Both the position numbers and the translations under genes were made by a program. Shown one piece after another: positions 1 to 8,280 of a stretch of 64,000 bases of DNA (the stretch's first letter is position 1; each line of letters starts with the position of its first letter). This DNA comes from Streptomyces sp. NBC_00425. Lineage in GTDB: Bacteria > Actinomycetota > Actinomycetes > Streptomycetales > Streptomycetaceae. The stretch is taken from assembly GCF_036030735.1 (NCBI RefSeq), contig NZ_CP107928.1:6758001-6822000 (forward strand), read 5' to 3'. The notes below the pieces were generated by a model that saw only the letters and a list, made by a program, of their open reading frames with translations, was not told where the DNA came from and did not search any database.

Positions 1-101
1 GCGCTCCGCCGTATGCCGGGAGCGCAGGCCGGGAGCGCTCGCCGTGGTGCGCACCGCCCGTCCCGCCGCCCCCACCGGCCGCCTCCACCGGCCGCCCGCC
101 G

Positions 102-1277
102 TCAGGACCGTGCCAGGGCCGCGGTGTGCACCGCCCGCGCCAGCCGGTCGTTCTCCGGCGCCGCACCGCCCGGGAAGGCGAACCGGCGGCGTGTGTAGCC
201 GTAGGCGAGCCCGCTGCGCGGGTCCGCGAAGGCCTGGCAGCCGCCCGCCCCGCTGTGCCCGAACGCGCCGACGCCGAGGAAGGGGTACCAGTTGTCGGCG
301 GTCGCCTGGAAGCCCAGCCCGTACGCCTTGTGCGAGCGTGCCACGACGTCGTAGCCCACCGAGTGCAGCTGCCCGAACTCCGCCGCCGTGTCCTCCTTCA
401 GCAGCGGCGCCTTCCCGTCGGTCTCGCTGATCGCCGCCGCGTACATGCCGGCCAGTCCGCGTGCCGACGCCACCCCGCCCACGGAGGCCGGCCCCCGGGA
501 CCGGATCAGCGGGTCGTTGGGCAGCAGTTCGAGGTCGGTCGGCTGGGCGCCGTGCCGGTTGAAGGCGACGGCGGCCAGGGTGTGCGGCCCGCCGGGCAGG
601 GCGTCCAGCAGCGCCCGCTGCTCGGCGGTCGGCGCCATCGGCTGCGCGGTGCGGAACCGCGGTTCGTGCGCGGCCGGCAGTCCCAGGAAGAAGTCCAGCC
701 CGTACGGGACGCGTACCCGCTCCGCGTACACCTCCTGCAGGGTGCGTCCGGTGGCCCGCCGGACGACCTCGCCGGTGAGCGCGCCGATGACCAGCGCGTG
801 GTAGCCGAAGGCGGTGCCCGGCCGCCAGAACGGCCGCTGGTCGGCCAGGCGTTCGGCGAGCTGCCGGTCGTCGGCCAGCTCCTGCGGAGAGAACCCGCCG
901 TCCGTGCCGACCACCCCCGCCCGGTGCGCGAGCAGCTCCCGCAGGGTCAGCGCCCCCTTGCCCTCGGCGGCGAACTCCGGCCAGTAGTAGGTGACTTTGC
1001 GGTCCAGCTCCAGGGTGCCCTCCTGGACCAGCAGAGCGACCACCAGATGGGCGGCGCCCTTGGTGGACGAGTAGACCCCGTAGAGGGAGTCGGGTCCGGC
1101 GCCGTCCGCGGACGCCCACAGGTCGACGACCCGCCGGCCGTGCACATACGCACACAACTGGCCTTCGTAGTCAGGCTGTTCCTCCGCCACGAACGCGGCG
1201 AACTCCTCCCGCACCGCTTCGAATCCTTCGGCGACGCTGCCGTGGATCTCCTTCGTCGTCCGAGTCAATCGAGTCAT
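102..1277 (-). CDS. Beta-lactamase-fold serine hydrolase / esterase (EstB-like)
   Basis: 391 aa. The N-terminal region carries the class C beta-lactamase/esterase nucleophile motif SSTK at residues 70-73 (Ser70, Lys73), and the C-terminal part has a GHSGAGG segment that plays the role of the KTG box. This is the pattern of the serine hydrolase family that contains EstB-type carboxylesterases and LACTB-like proteins, and there is no signal peptide, so a cytoplasmic esterase is more likely than an antibiotic-resistance beta-lactamase. The ATG is preceded on the minus strand by a clear GAGGAG ribosome-binding site. It is divergent from the EI24 gene, with 254 bases between them. Substrate is unknown. 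Confidence 0.88.
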   Translation of the reverse strand: MTRLTRTTKEIHGSVAEGFEAVREEFAAFVAEEQPDYEGQLCAYVHGRRVVDLWASADGAGPDSLYGVYSSTKGAAHLVVALLVQEGTLELDRKVTYYWPEFAAEGKGALTLRELLAHRAGVVGTDGGFSPQELADDRQLAERLADQRPFWRPGTAFGYHALVIGALTGEVVRRATGRTLQEVYAERVRVPYGLDFFLGLPAAHEPRFRTAQPMAPTAEQRALLDALPGGPHTLAAVAFNRHGAQPTDLELLPNDPLIRSRGPASVGGVASARGLAGMYAAAISETDGKAPLLKEDTAAEFGQLHSVGYDVVARSHKAYGLGFQATADNWYPFLGVGAFGHSGAGGCQAFADPRSGLAYGYTRRRFAFPGGAAPENDRLARAVHTAALARS

Positions 1278-1531
1278 CCGTTCTCCTCAACCAGCCCGCT
1301 GCTTGCCTGTGTCCTGGTGATCGACGCCTGTGCGACCTGCGGGAACTGCCCTTCGGACGATTCCGGACATGGGGTTCCGGGATCGTTGCTTCCGGAGATC
1401 GGTACGGCGGGGTGTGCCTGTTCGACTCAACTGCGGCAGGGGGGCGTTGGTGTCACCGATGCCCCGGATGGCCCATCGGGGCCCCCTCGGGCGCCCGGTT
1501 ATGAGGTGAGCATGGCCGATAGAGTTCGGTC

Positions 1532-2377
1532 ATGCGCGATCTCGGGGTGGGTTTCCGGTACCTGCTGAAGGGCCAGCGGTGGGTGGCCCGGCACGGCAGG
1601 CAGTACGGGTTCGGGCTGGTCCCCGGCCTGATCACGCTCGTCCTCTACCTCGCGGCCCTGGTGGCGCTCGCGGTGTGGGGCGAGGACTTCGTGGGGTGGG
1701 CGACGCCGTTCGCCGACGACTGGTCCAGCCCCTGGATCGGCCTTTTCCGCGGCCTCCTCACCGCCGTGCTGTTCGCTCTCGGCCTTCTCCTCGCCGTCCT
1801 GACCTTCACCGCCGTGACCCTGCTCATCGGGCAGCCCTTCTACGAGAGCCTCTCCGAGCGGGTCGACCGGGACGTCTCGCCCGACGGCACGGCCCCCGAG
1901 TCCGGGCTGCCGCTCTGGCGGGAACTGTGGATCTCCGCCCGGGACAGCCTGCGCGTCCTGGCCCGCGCGCTGGTGTGGGCGGTGCTGCTGTTCGCCCTCG
2001 GGTTCGTGCCGGTCGTCGGCCAGACGGTCGTGCCGGTGCTCGGGTTCTTCGTCACCGGCTTCTTCCTCACCGAGGAGCTCGCCGCCGTCGCCCTCCAGCG
2101 CCGCGACGTCGACCTGCGCGCCCGCCTCGCCCTGTTCCGCACCCGCAAGACGCTGATCTGGGGCTTCGGCACCCCCCTGGGGCTGGCCTTCCTGGTCCCG
2201 TTCGTCGCCGTGTTCCTGATGCCGGGCGCGGTCGCCGGGGCCACCCTGCTCGCCCGCGAACTGCTCGGCGAGGAGATCGCCGAGGGAGACGGGGCGGACG
2301 ACACGGACGCGGCGGACGACGGAGACGGCGCCGGCGCGTCCCACGCGTCCGGGCGGCCCGGCGCCACGAGCCGGTGA
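1532..2377 (+). CDS. EI24 domain membrane protein (CysZ/EI24 superfamily)
   Basis: 281 aa with four strongly hydrophobic blocks (about residues 28-50, 70-98, 145-190 and 210-245) and the family signature LLIGQPFYESLSERV after the second block. EI24-family proteins are polytopic inner-membrane proteins; the bacterial relative CysZ is a sulfate permease, but the actinobacterial members are uncharacterised, so transport is only an inference. The C terminus is an acidic tail rich in Asp, Glu and Gly, probably cytoplasmic. It is monocistronic, with the aldose epimerase converging from the other side across a 275-base gap in which I see no further gene. Confidence 0.85.
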   Translation: MRDLGVGFRYLLKGQRWVARHGRQYGFGLVPGLITLVLYLAALVALAVWGEDFVGWATPFADDWSSPWIGLFRGLLTAVLFALGLLLAVLTFTAVTLLIGQPFYESLSERVDRDVSPDGTAPESGLPLWRELWISARDSLRVLARALVWAVLLFALGFVPVVGQTVVPVLGFFVTGFFLTEELAAVALQRRDVDLRARLALFRTRKTLIWGFGTPLGLAFLVPFVAVFLMPGAVAGATLLARELLGEEIAEGDGADDTDAADDGDGAGASHASGRPGATSR

Positions 2378-2652
2378 CACCGCCGCTCCGAACGGCGACG
2401 AGGGAACGGCGCCCCGGCGGAGACGGTCGTCCCGTCGGCGTGGGGGGACGAGGCGGACGACCGGTGGTTCTTTGTGAAGGGTTCGTACGAAATCCAGGCG
2501 GGCCGCTCGAACCCCGACCGGAGGAACACCGCGCCGATTAACGTGTGATCAGGCGATCACCGCCCCCTTGAACAGCCCCGGTCCGGGACCTGACCCCTGG
2601 ACCGGGGCAATGCTTTTCTCCGGGCCCGGCCGACCCCTCGGCTTCCGCGGGC

Positions 2653-3630
2653 CTACCGGGCCGAGAAGCCGTACACCGTCTGCGACCGGTAGACCTCGCC
2701 CGGCCGCAGGACCGTGCTCGGGAACTCCGGGCGGTTCGGCGAGTCGGGGAAGTGCTGGGTCTCCAGCGCGACGCCCTGGCCGGGCATGAACGGCTCGCCG
2801 AGGTGGTCGGCGGTGTACAGCTGGAGCCCCGGCTCGGTCGTCGCCACCGTCAGCACCCGTCCGGACGCCGGGTCGTGCAGCTCGGCCACCTCCGCCGGCG
2901 CCTCCGTGACGCCCTTGTCGAGCACGAAGTTGTGGTCGTAGCCGGCGTCGACCTTGCGCGACGCGCGGAAGTCGAAGCGGGTGTCCGCGACCGGCGCGAG
3001 CTCCCCGGTCGGGATCAGGTCACCGTCCACCGGCGTGTAGCGGGAGGCGGCCAGCCGCAGCTCGTGCCCGCCGGCGCCGCCGCTGCCGGGACCGCCGAGG
3101 TTGAAGTAGCTGTGGTTGGTCAGGTTCACCGTCGTCGGCGCGTCCGTGACCGCCTCGTACACGAGGCGCAGCGCCCCCGACGCGTCGAGCGTGTACGTCG
3201 CCGACACCTCCAGTCGGCCCGGGAAGCCCTCCTCGCCGTGCGCGCTGACCCGGCTCAGCCGCAGCCCGTGCTCGACCGGCTCCACCTCCCACACCCGCTT
3301 GTCGAAGCCGCGGGCGCCGCCGTGCAGGGAGTTCGGCGCGTTGTTGGGCTCCAGGGCGTACGTCAGGCCGTCCAGCCGGAAGCGGGCGTGCGCGATCCGG
3401 TTGGCGTACCGCCCGACCAGCGCGCCGAGGTAGGGCTCGGGGTGGGTGAGATAGCCGTCCAGATCCGCGAACCCCAGGACCACGTCCGCCGGGAGGCCGT
3501 CACGGTCGGGGACCTCGACGGACTGCACGATCCCGCCGTAGGACAGGACCCGCACCCGGGTGCCCGCCCGCTCCAGGGTCCAGCGGTGCACCGCGGTGCC
3601 GTCGGAAAGTGTTCCGAAGTGTTCGCTCAT
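2653..3630 (-). CDS. galM: Aldose 1-epimerase (galactose mutarotase)
   Basis: 325 aa, the usual length for GalM. It interconverts alpha and beta anomers of aldohexoses in the cytoplasm. The family motifs are all present: NSLHGGARGFDKRVW near the first catalytic His, NLTNHSYFNLGG with the second His, and VALETQHFPDSPN holding the catalytic Glu. The open frame extends 283 codons upstream of the ATG chosen here, but that extension is low-complexity Gly/Arg antisense-type sequence and crosses the neighbouring gene, so the internal start MSEHFGTL is the real one. A MITE-like inverted-repeat element (3643-3731) lies immediately upstream and probably carries or displaces its promoter. Confidence 0.93.
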   Translation of the reverse strand: MSEHFGTLSDGTAVHRWTLERAGTRVRVLSYGGIVQSVEVPDRDGLPADVVLGFADLDGYLTHPEPYLGALVGRYANRIAHARFRLDGLTYALEPNNAPNSLHGGARGFDKRVWEVEPVEHGLRLSRVSAHGEEGFPGRLEVSATYTLDASGALRLVYEAVTDAPTTVNLTNHSYFNLGGPGSGGAGGHELRLAASRYTPVDGDLIPTGELAPVADTRFDFRASRKVDAGYDHNFVLDKGVTEAPAEVAELHDPASGRVLTVATTEPGLQLYTADHLGEPFMPGQGVALETQHFPDSPNRPEFPSTVLRPGEVYRSQTVYGFSAR

Positions 3631-3642
3631 GGGCGGAACTTT

Positions 3643-3731
3643 AGGGCCTGTCGTTCGGATCAGCTCGCAGGGCATCGGCGGGGCTTGACGATGCCCCCCG
3701 CGTCTGCGGGGTGATCCCAACGGCCGGCCCT
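3643..3731. repeat. MITE-like element with 20-bp imperfect terminal inverted repeats
   Basis: An 89-bp segment between two minus-strand genes. The left end AGGGCCTGTCGTTCGGATCA (3643-3662) and the reverse complement of the right end (3712-3731) match at 17 of 20 positions by eye. The interior holds two more hairpins, GGGCATCG/CGATGCCC and CCCCGC/GCGGGG. There is no transposase gene and I see no obvious target duplication. This is either a miniature insertion-sequence relic or an unusually structured 5' leader for galM. Confidence 0.6.
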
Positions 3732-3734
3732 GGG

Positions 3735-4625
3735 TCATGAGGTCTTCGCGGTGACCTTGCGATACGCCATCTCCGCGAGCCGCGCCTGCCCGTCCTTGCT
3801 CGGATGGAACCAGTCCCAGTGACTCAGCTGGTCCGTGCCGAACCGGAAGTCGTACACCGCTCCGCCGTCGAACCGGCACCGCGCGTCCTTCGCGCAGACC
3901 TCCTTCAGCACCGTGTTGTACGCCTCCACCCGCTTCTGGACCGTCGCCCGCCGCAGCGTCGCCGCCGAGTCCAGCGCGTCCGCGTCGCCCAGCATCGACG
4001 GGCAGAGGCCCAGCTTCCACACCTGCTTGCCCAGCGCGTTCGTCCGCCCCTGCGACCACAGCCGCTTGAGGTTCGGCACGCTCGCCACGTACACCTGCGC
4101 CTTGGGCAGCGCGCGCCGCAGCGTGCCGAGCGCCTCCTCGAACTGGGCGCGGAAGTCCGCCACCGAGGTCATCGCCGCCGTCGACTGCCGGCACGCGTCG
4201 TTCGCGCCCGCCATCACCGCCACCAGCTGCGGCTTCTCCGCCGCCGCCCGCACCATCTGGGCCGGCAGGTCCGCCATCCGCGCCCCGGTCTCGGCATGGT
4301 TCCAGCTGTGCGTGGCCGCCTTCGCCGCGCCCAGCAGGCGGACGGCGAGACTGTTCACCTCGGCGCTGCTGCCGGTCGCCCAGGACACCTCGGGGCAGTC
4401 CGCGAGGACGCCGCAGGCGTCGAAGCCGCGCGTGATCGAGTCGCCCACCGCCGCCACCGAGTCGGGGCTGGAGTCCCACAGCGACGTCGGCGACGGCTTC
4501 GCCTGCCGGGACCGGGTGCCCGACGCCCCCGCGTCGCCCCCCTGCGCGTCGCAGCCGGCCAGCCCCAGGACGGCCGCCGTCGTGCCCGCGAGCAGGGCCC
4601 GCGCGTGCCGGTTCCGCATCCGCAT
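3735..4625 (-). CDS. SGNH/GDSL-family hydrolase lipoprotein
   Basis: 296 aa from the ATG at 4625 (MRMRN...), which has an AGGGGAC ribosome-binding site; a 40-codon longer frame exists but lacks a plausible start context. Residues 1-25 form a lipoprotein signal with an LAGC lipobox (Cys25), so the protein is exported and tethered to the outer face of the membrane. The SGNH blocks are present: block I VGDSITRG (Ser63 nucleophile), block III GANDAC, and block V DWFHPS with the catalytic Asp and His. These enzymes hydrolyse esters or lipids; the substrate is not predictable. The stop codon sits 4 bases from the MITE-like element. Confidence 0.9.
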   Translation of the reverse strand: MRMRNRHARALLAGTTAAVLGLAGCDAQGGDAGASGTRSRQAKPSPTSLWDSSPDSVAAVGDSITRGFDACGVLADCPEVSWATGSSAEVNSLAVRLLGAAKAATHSWNHAETGARMADLPAQMVRAAAEKPQLVAVMAGANDACRQSTAAMTSVADFRAQFEEALGTLRRALPKAQVYVASVPNLKRLWSQGRTNALGKQVWKLGLCPSMLGDADALDSAATLRRATVQKRVEAYNTVLKEVCAKDARCRFDGGAVYDFRFGTDQLSHWDWFHPSKDGQARLAEMAYRKVTAKTS

Positions 4626-4905
4626 CCGCTGGTGTCCCCTCGACTTCGCCGACTCTGTCCGATCTCCGAACACGCTCTCCTCATGACAACGCACGGGAGT
4701 TCCCGGCGAATGACACCCACAAGAGGGAACGCTCCATGCCCGCACAGGCGTCCTGCCGAGTGAAAGGCGGACGTTTCACGGCACTGGGACCGACGGTACG
4801 TCACACTCCTTGCGCCGCCGCACGGTAGCCTCGCCATCAGCGCGGCTGCCTGCCACCGCCGCCCTGTCAGCCTGCAAGACTGTCCCGCTCTGCCCGGAGG
4901 TCCCG

Positions 4906-5400
4906 GTGACGACACGTGGAGTTCTGTACGTGCACTCCGCGCCGCGCGCGCTGTGCCCGCACGTCGAATGGGCCGTCGCCGGGGTGCTCGGCACACGCGT
5001 CAGCCTCGACTGGATCCGGCAGCCCGCCGCGCCCGGCACCTGGCGCTCGGAGTTCTCCTGGAAGGGCGAGGCCGGCACGGCCTCCAAGCTGGCCTCCGCG
5101 CTGCGCGGCTGGCAGATGCTGCGCTTCGAAGTCACCGCCGAGCCCTGTGCCACGGCCGAGGGCGAGCGCTACAGCTGTACCCCCGACCTGGGCATCTTTC
5201 ACGCCGTCACCGGCATCCACGGCGACATCCTGATCCCCGAGGACCGGCTGCGCGCCGCCCTGCTGCGCAGCCGGCGCGGCGAGACGGACCTCGAGGCCGA
5301 ACTCTCCAAGCTCCTCGGCAAACCGTGGGACGACGAGCTGGAGTCGTTCCGGCACGCGGGTGAGGGAGCCCCGGTGCGCTGGCTGCACCAGGTGGTGTGA
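4906..5400 (+). CDS. DUF3145 family protein
   Basis: 164 aa from a GTG start (VTTRGVLYVHSAP), preceded by CGGAGG at a five-base spacing; a longer upstream frame has no such site. The family is restricted to actinobacteria and its function is unknown. It is small, soluble, with no signal peptide. It converges on fabF and shares with it a strong bidirectional terminator at 5476-5508. Position beside the fatty acid synthase operon is a conserved Streptomyces arrangement as far as I recall, which hints at, but does not prove, a link with lipid metabolism. Confidence 0.9.
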   Translation: MTTRGVLYVHSAPRALCPHVEWAVAGVLGTRVSLDWIRQPAAPGTWRSEFSWKGEAGTASKLASALRGWQMLRFEVTAEPCATAEGERYSCTPDLGIFHAVTGIHGDILIPEDRLRAALLRSRRGETDLEAELSKLLGKPWDDELESFRHAGEGAPVRWLHQVV

Positions 5401-5475
5401 CCCGCCCCCTCTCCCGGGGGCCGCGTGAAACCGTGCGATCAGCCCCGCCGGAGCGCGGCCGGCCCTCCGACGCCG

Positions 5476-5508
5476 AGTGGCCCGAACCCCGTAGGGGTCC
5501 GGGCCACT
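5476..5508. terminator. Bidirectional terminator between DUF3145 and fabF
   Basis: A 15-bp stem with one mismatch: AGTGGCCCGAACCCC (5476-5490), a GTA loop, then GGGGTCCGGGCCACT (5494-5508). It lies between two convergent stop codons. There is no U-run, as is common for Streptomyces. Confidence 0.85.
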
Positions 5509-5526
5509 TCGCGTGGACGGCGCGGA

Positions 5527-6807
5527 TCAGACCGTCCGGAACGCCAGGACGACGTTGTGCCCGCCGAACCCGAACGAGTCGTTCAGGGCGGCGATACGGC
5601 CCTCGACGGGCAGCTTGCGCGCCTCGCCGCGCACGATGTCCGCGTTCGCCTCGGCCTCGGGGTCGAGGTTCTCGACGTTGATGGTGGGCGGGGCGATCCG
5701 GTTGTACAGCGCGAGGACCGTGGCGACGGACTCGACGCCGCCCGCGCCGCCCAGCAGGTGACCGGTCATGGACTTGGTCGCGGAGACCGCGAAGTGGTCC
5801 GCGTCGTCGCCGAAGACCTTGCGCAGCGCCTTCAGTTCGGCCACGTCACCGGCCGGCGTGGAGGTGGCGTGCGCGTTGACGTGCACGATCTCCGCCGGGT
5901 TCAGGTCGGTGTTGTCCAGCAGGTTCTGCAGGGCGTGCGCGATGCCGCGGCCCTCGGGCTCCGGCTGCACGATGTCGTGGCTGTCGGCCGAGATGCCCTG
6001 GCCTACGGCCTCGGCGTACACCCGGGCGCCGCGCGCGGCGGCGTGCTCCGCGGACTCCAGGACGATCACACCGGCGCCCTCGCCCATGACGAAGCCGTCG
6101 CGGGCGACGTCGTAGGGACGCGAGGCGGCCTGCGGGTTCTCGTTGTTCTTGGACATCGCCATCATGTTGCCGAACGCGGCGATGGGCAGCGGGTGGATCG
6201 CCGCCTCGGTGCCGCCGGCCACGACGACGTCGGCGCGGCCCGTGCGGATCATCTCGATGGCGTAGCCGATGGCCTCCGCGCCCGACGCGCACGCCGAGAC
6301 CGGCGTGTGCACGCCCGCGCGGGCGCCCACGAGCAGACCCACGTTGGCGGACGGGCTGTTCGGCATCAGCATGGGCACGGTGTGCGGGGAGACGCGGCGG
6401 ACGCCCTTCTCCTTCAGCACGTCGTACTGGTCGAGCAGGGTGGTCACGCCGCCGATGCCGGAGGCGATGACCGCGCCGAGCCGGTCGGGGTCGACCTTGC
6501 CGTCACTGCCGTCCTCACCGGCCTTGCCGGAGAACCCGGCGTCCTTCCAGGCTTCCTGGGCCGCGATCAGCGCGAACTGCGCCGAGCGGTCCAGCTTGCG
6601 GGCCTGCGGCCGCGGAATGACCTCGAGGGGCTCCACCGCGACCGGGGCCGCGATCTTGACGGCCTGATCGGCCGCCCACTCCTGGGACAGTGCCCTGACG
6701 CCGGACTTGCCGGCGACGAGGCCCTCCCAGGTAGAGGCTGCGTCGCCACCCAGCGGTGTGGTTGCGCCGATACCGGTGACGACCACGGTGCGATTGGTCG
6801 GGCTCAC
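5527..6807 (-). CDS. fabF: 3-oxoacyl-ACP synthase II (beta-ketoacyl-ACP synthase, FabF)
   Basis: 426 aa from the GTG at 6807 (VSPTNRTVVVTGIG), with GGAG nine bases upstream; an in-frame TTG five codons earlier overlaps that site and is unlikely. FabF elongates acyl-ACP by decarboxylative Claisen condensation with malonyl-ACP. The Cys-His-His catalytic triad is intact: Cys173 in SACASGAEA, His in VNAHATSTPAGD, and His in SMTGHLLGGAGG. It is the last gene of the minus-strand fabD-fabH-acpP-fabF operon, about 100 bases after acpP, and ends at a strong terminator. It supplies primary fatty acid synthesis rather than a polyketide pathway, since no other polyketide genes are nearby. Confidence 0.97.
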   Translation of the reverse strand: MSPTNRTVVVTGIGATTPLGGDAASTWEGLVAGKSGVRALSQEWAADQAVKIAAPVAVEPLEVIPRPQARKLDRSAQFALIAAQEAWKDAGFSGKAGEDGSDGKVDPDRLGAVIASGIGGVTTLLDQYDVLKEKGVRRVSPHTVPMLMPNSPSANVGLLVGARAGVHTPVSACASGAEAIGYAIEMIRTGRADVVVAGGTEAAIHPLPIAAFGNMMAMSKNNENPQAASRPYDVARDGFVMGEGAGVIVLESAEHAAARGARVYAEAVGQGISADSHDIVQPEPEGRGIAHALQNLLDNTDLNPAEIVHVNAHATSTPAGDVAELKALRKVFGDDADHFAVSATKSMTGHLLGGAGGVESVATVLALYNRIAPPTINVENLDPEAEANADIVRGEARKLPVEGRIAALNDSFGFGGHNVVLAFRTV

Positions 6808-6909
6808 GGATTCTTTCTCCAACGTTGCGAGGAGGACTGCCCCCGCCTCAGCGGGGAGAACGGCGCCACCGCCGGGTGGCGGGGCAGTTCAGCCCAGGTG
6901 ATCGGTAGA

Positions 6910-7158
6910 TCAGGCCTGGTGCTTGAGGATGTAGCTCGTCGCGTCGCCGACGGTCTTGAGGTTCTTGACGTCCTCGTCCGGGATCTTGACGTCGAAGCGC
7001 TCTTCGGCGGCGACGACGACCTCGACCATGGACAGCGAGTCGACGTCCAGGTCGTCGGTGAAGGACTTGTCCAGCTGGACGTCCTCAACCGGGATGCCGG
7101 CGATCTCGTTCACGATGTCGGCGAGACCGGCGACGATCTCTTCCTGAGTGGCGGCCAT
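6910..7158 (-). CDS. acpP: Acyl carrier protein
   Basis: 82 aa, acidic, four-helix ACP. Ser41 in DLDVDSLSM is the phosphopantetheine attachment site. It carries growing acyl chains between FabD, FabH and FabF. The ATG has an AAGGAGCGCC ribosome-binding site. It lies between fabH (81 bases upstream) and fabF (about 100 bases downstream); both gaps are long enough to allow extra translation control of this very abundant protein. Confidence 0.97.
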   Translation of the reverse strand: MAATQEEIVAGLADIVNEIAGIPVEDVQLDKSFTDDLDVDSLSMVEVVVAAEERFDVKIPDEDVKNLKTVGDATSYILKHQA

Positions 7159-7239
7159 GTGGCGCTCCTTCTTTGCTTTTCCAGAGGGTGTGGCTGGGGG
7201 TGTTTCCCGTCCCGGACCGGATGATCCGGCACGGAGTGC

Positions 7240-8271
7240 CTAGGGGAGGGTAACGACAGTGGCTGCGTAGACGAGACCCGCCCCGAATCCGATGACGAGC
7301 GCGGTGTCGCCGCTCTTCGCCTGACCGGTCGCCAGAAGCCGCTCCATCGCGAGCGGGATCGAGGCGGCCGAGGTGTTGCCGGTGGTGCGCACGTCACGGG
7401 CGACCGTGACGGTCTCCGGCAGCTTGAGAGTCTTCACCATCGAGTCGATGATCCGCTCGTTGGCCTGGTGCGGGATGAAGACGTCCAGTTCGTCGGCGGT
7501 GATGCCGGCGGCGTCCAGCGCCTCCTTGGCGACCTTCGCCATCTCGAACACGGCCCAGCGGAAGACCGCCTGGCCCTCCTGCGTGATCGCCGGGAACTTG
7601 ACGTTGCCCTTGCTGTCGAGCGGGAGCTTGGTGACGTCCCCGACGTGGAACTCGTTCCACGGCACGGTCTGCTTGATGGTCTCGGACTTGTCGCCCTCCG
7701 AGCCCCACACGGTCGGGCCGATGTGCGGTTCGTCGGACGGACCGACGACGACCGCGCCCGCGCCGTCGCCGAACAGGAAGGCCGTCGCACGGTCCTCCAG
7801 GTCGGTGAGGTCGGACAGCCGTTCCACGCCGATGACGAGCACGTACTCGGCGGAACCCTCCACCACCATGCCCTTGGCGAGGGTCAGGCCGTAGCCGAAG
7901 CCCGCACAGCCGGCCGAGATGTCGAACGCGGCGGCCTTGTTGGTGCCGAGCTTGTCGGCGATCTCGGTTGCCACGGCCGGGGTCTGCTTGAAGTGCGAGA
8001 CGGTCGAGACGACCACCGCGCCGATCTGCTCGGCGGTGATGCCGGCGTCGGCGATCGCCTTGCCGGACGCCTCGACCGACATGGCGGCGACGGTCTCCTC
8101 GTCGTTCGCCCAGTGCCGGGTCTCGATGCCGGAGCGCGAACGGATCCATTCGTCGGACGAGTCGATCGTCTCCAGGATCACCTCGTTGGGCACGACCCGG
8201 GTCGGCCGGTAGCCGCCGACGCCGAGGATGCGCGCGTACGGGGAGCCCTTACTGGGCTTGATCTTCGCCAT
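7240..8271 (-). CDS. fabH: 3-oxoacyl-ACP synthase III (FabH)
   Basis: 343 aa, full length. FabH starts fatty acid synthesis by condensing an acyl-CoA (in streptomycetes mostly branched-chain) with malonyl-ACP. The Cys-His-Asn triad is visible: Cys122 in ISAGCAGFGYG, His in FIPHQANERIID, and Asn in GNTSAASIPLAMERL. The start lies 10 bases after the fabD stop, so the two genes are closely coupled in the operon. The N-terminal sequence SKGSPYARILGVGGYRP is typical of the streptomycete enzyme that accepts branched primers, but primer specificity is inferred, not seen. Confidence 0.97.
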   Translation of the reverse strand: MAKIKPSKGSPYARILGVGGYRPTRVVPNEVILETIDSSDEWIRSRSGIETRHWANDEETVAAMSVEASGKAIADAGITAEQIGAVVVSTVSHFKQTPAVATEIADKLGTNKAAAFDISAGCAGFGYGLTLAKGMVVEGSAEYVLVIGVERLSDLTDLEDRATAFLFGDGAGAVVVGPSDEPHIGPTVWGSEGDKSETIKQTVPWNEFHVGDVTKLPLDSKGNVKFPAITQEGQAVFRWAVFEMAKVAKEALDAAGITADELDVFIPHQANERIIDSMVKTLKLPETVTVARDVRTTGNTSAASIPLAMERLLATGQAKSGDTALVIGFGAGLVYAATVVTLP

Positions 8272-8280
8272 CAGGGCTCC

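Noticed and set aside
102..1277. Antibiotic-resistance beta-lactamase
   Set aside because: There is an SxxK motif but no signal peptide, and the C-terminal motif is HSG rather than KTG, so an esterase is more likely.
2653..4479. A long minus-strand frame covering both galM and most of the GDSL gene
   Set aside because: Only the first half matches aldose 1-epimerase; the rest is Gly/Arg-rich shadow coding of the GDSL gene, and the true start at 3630 fits family length.
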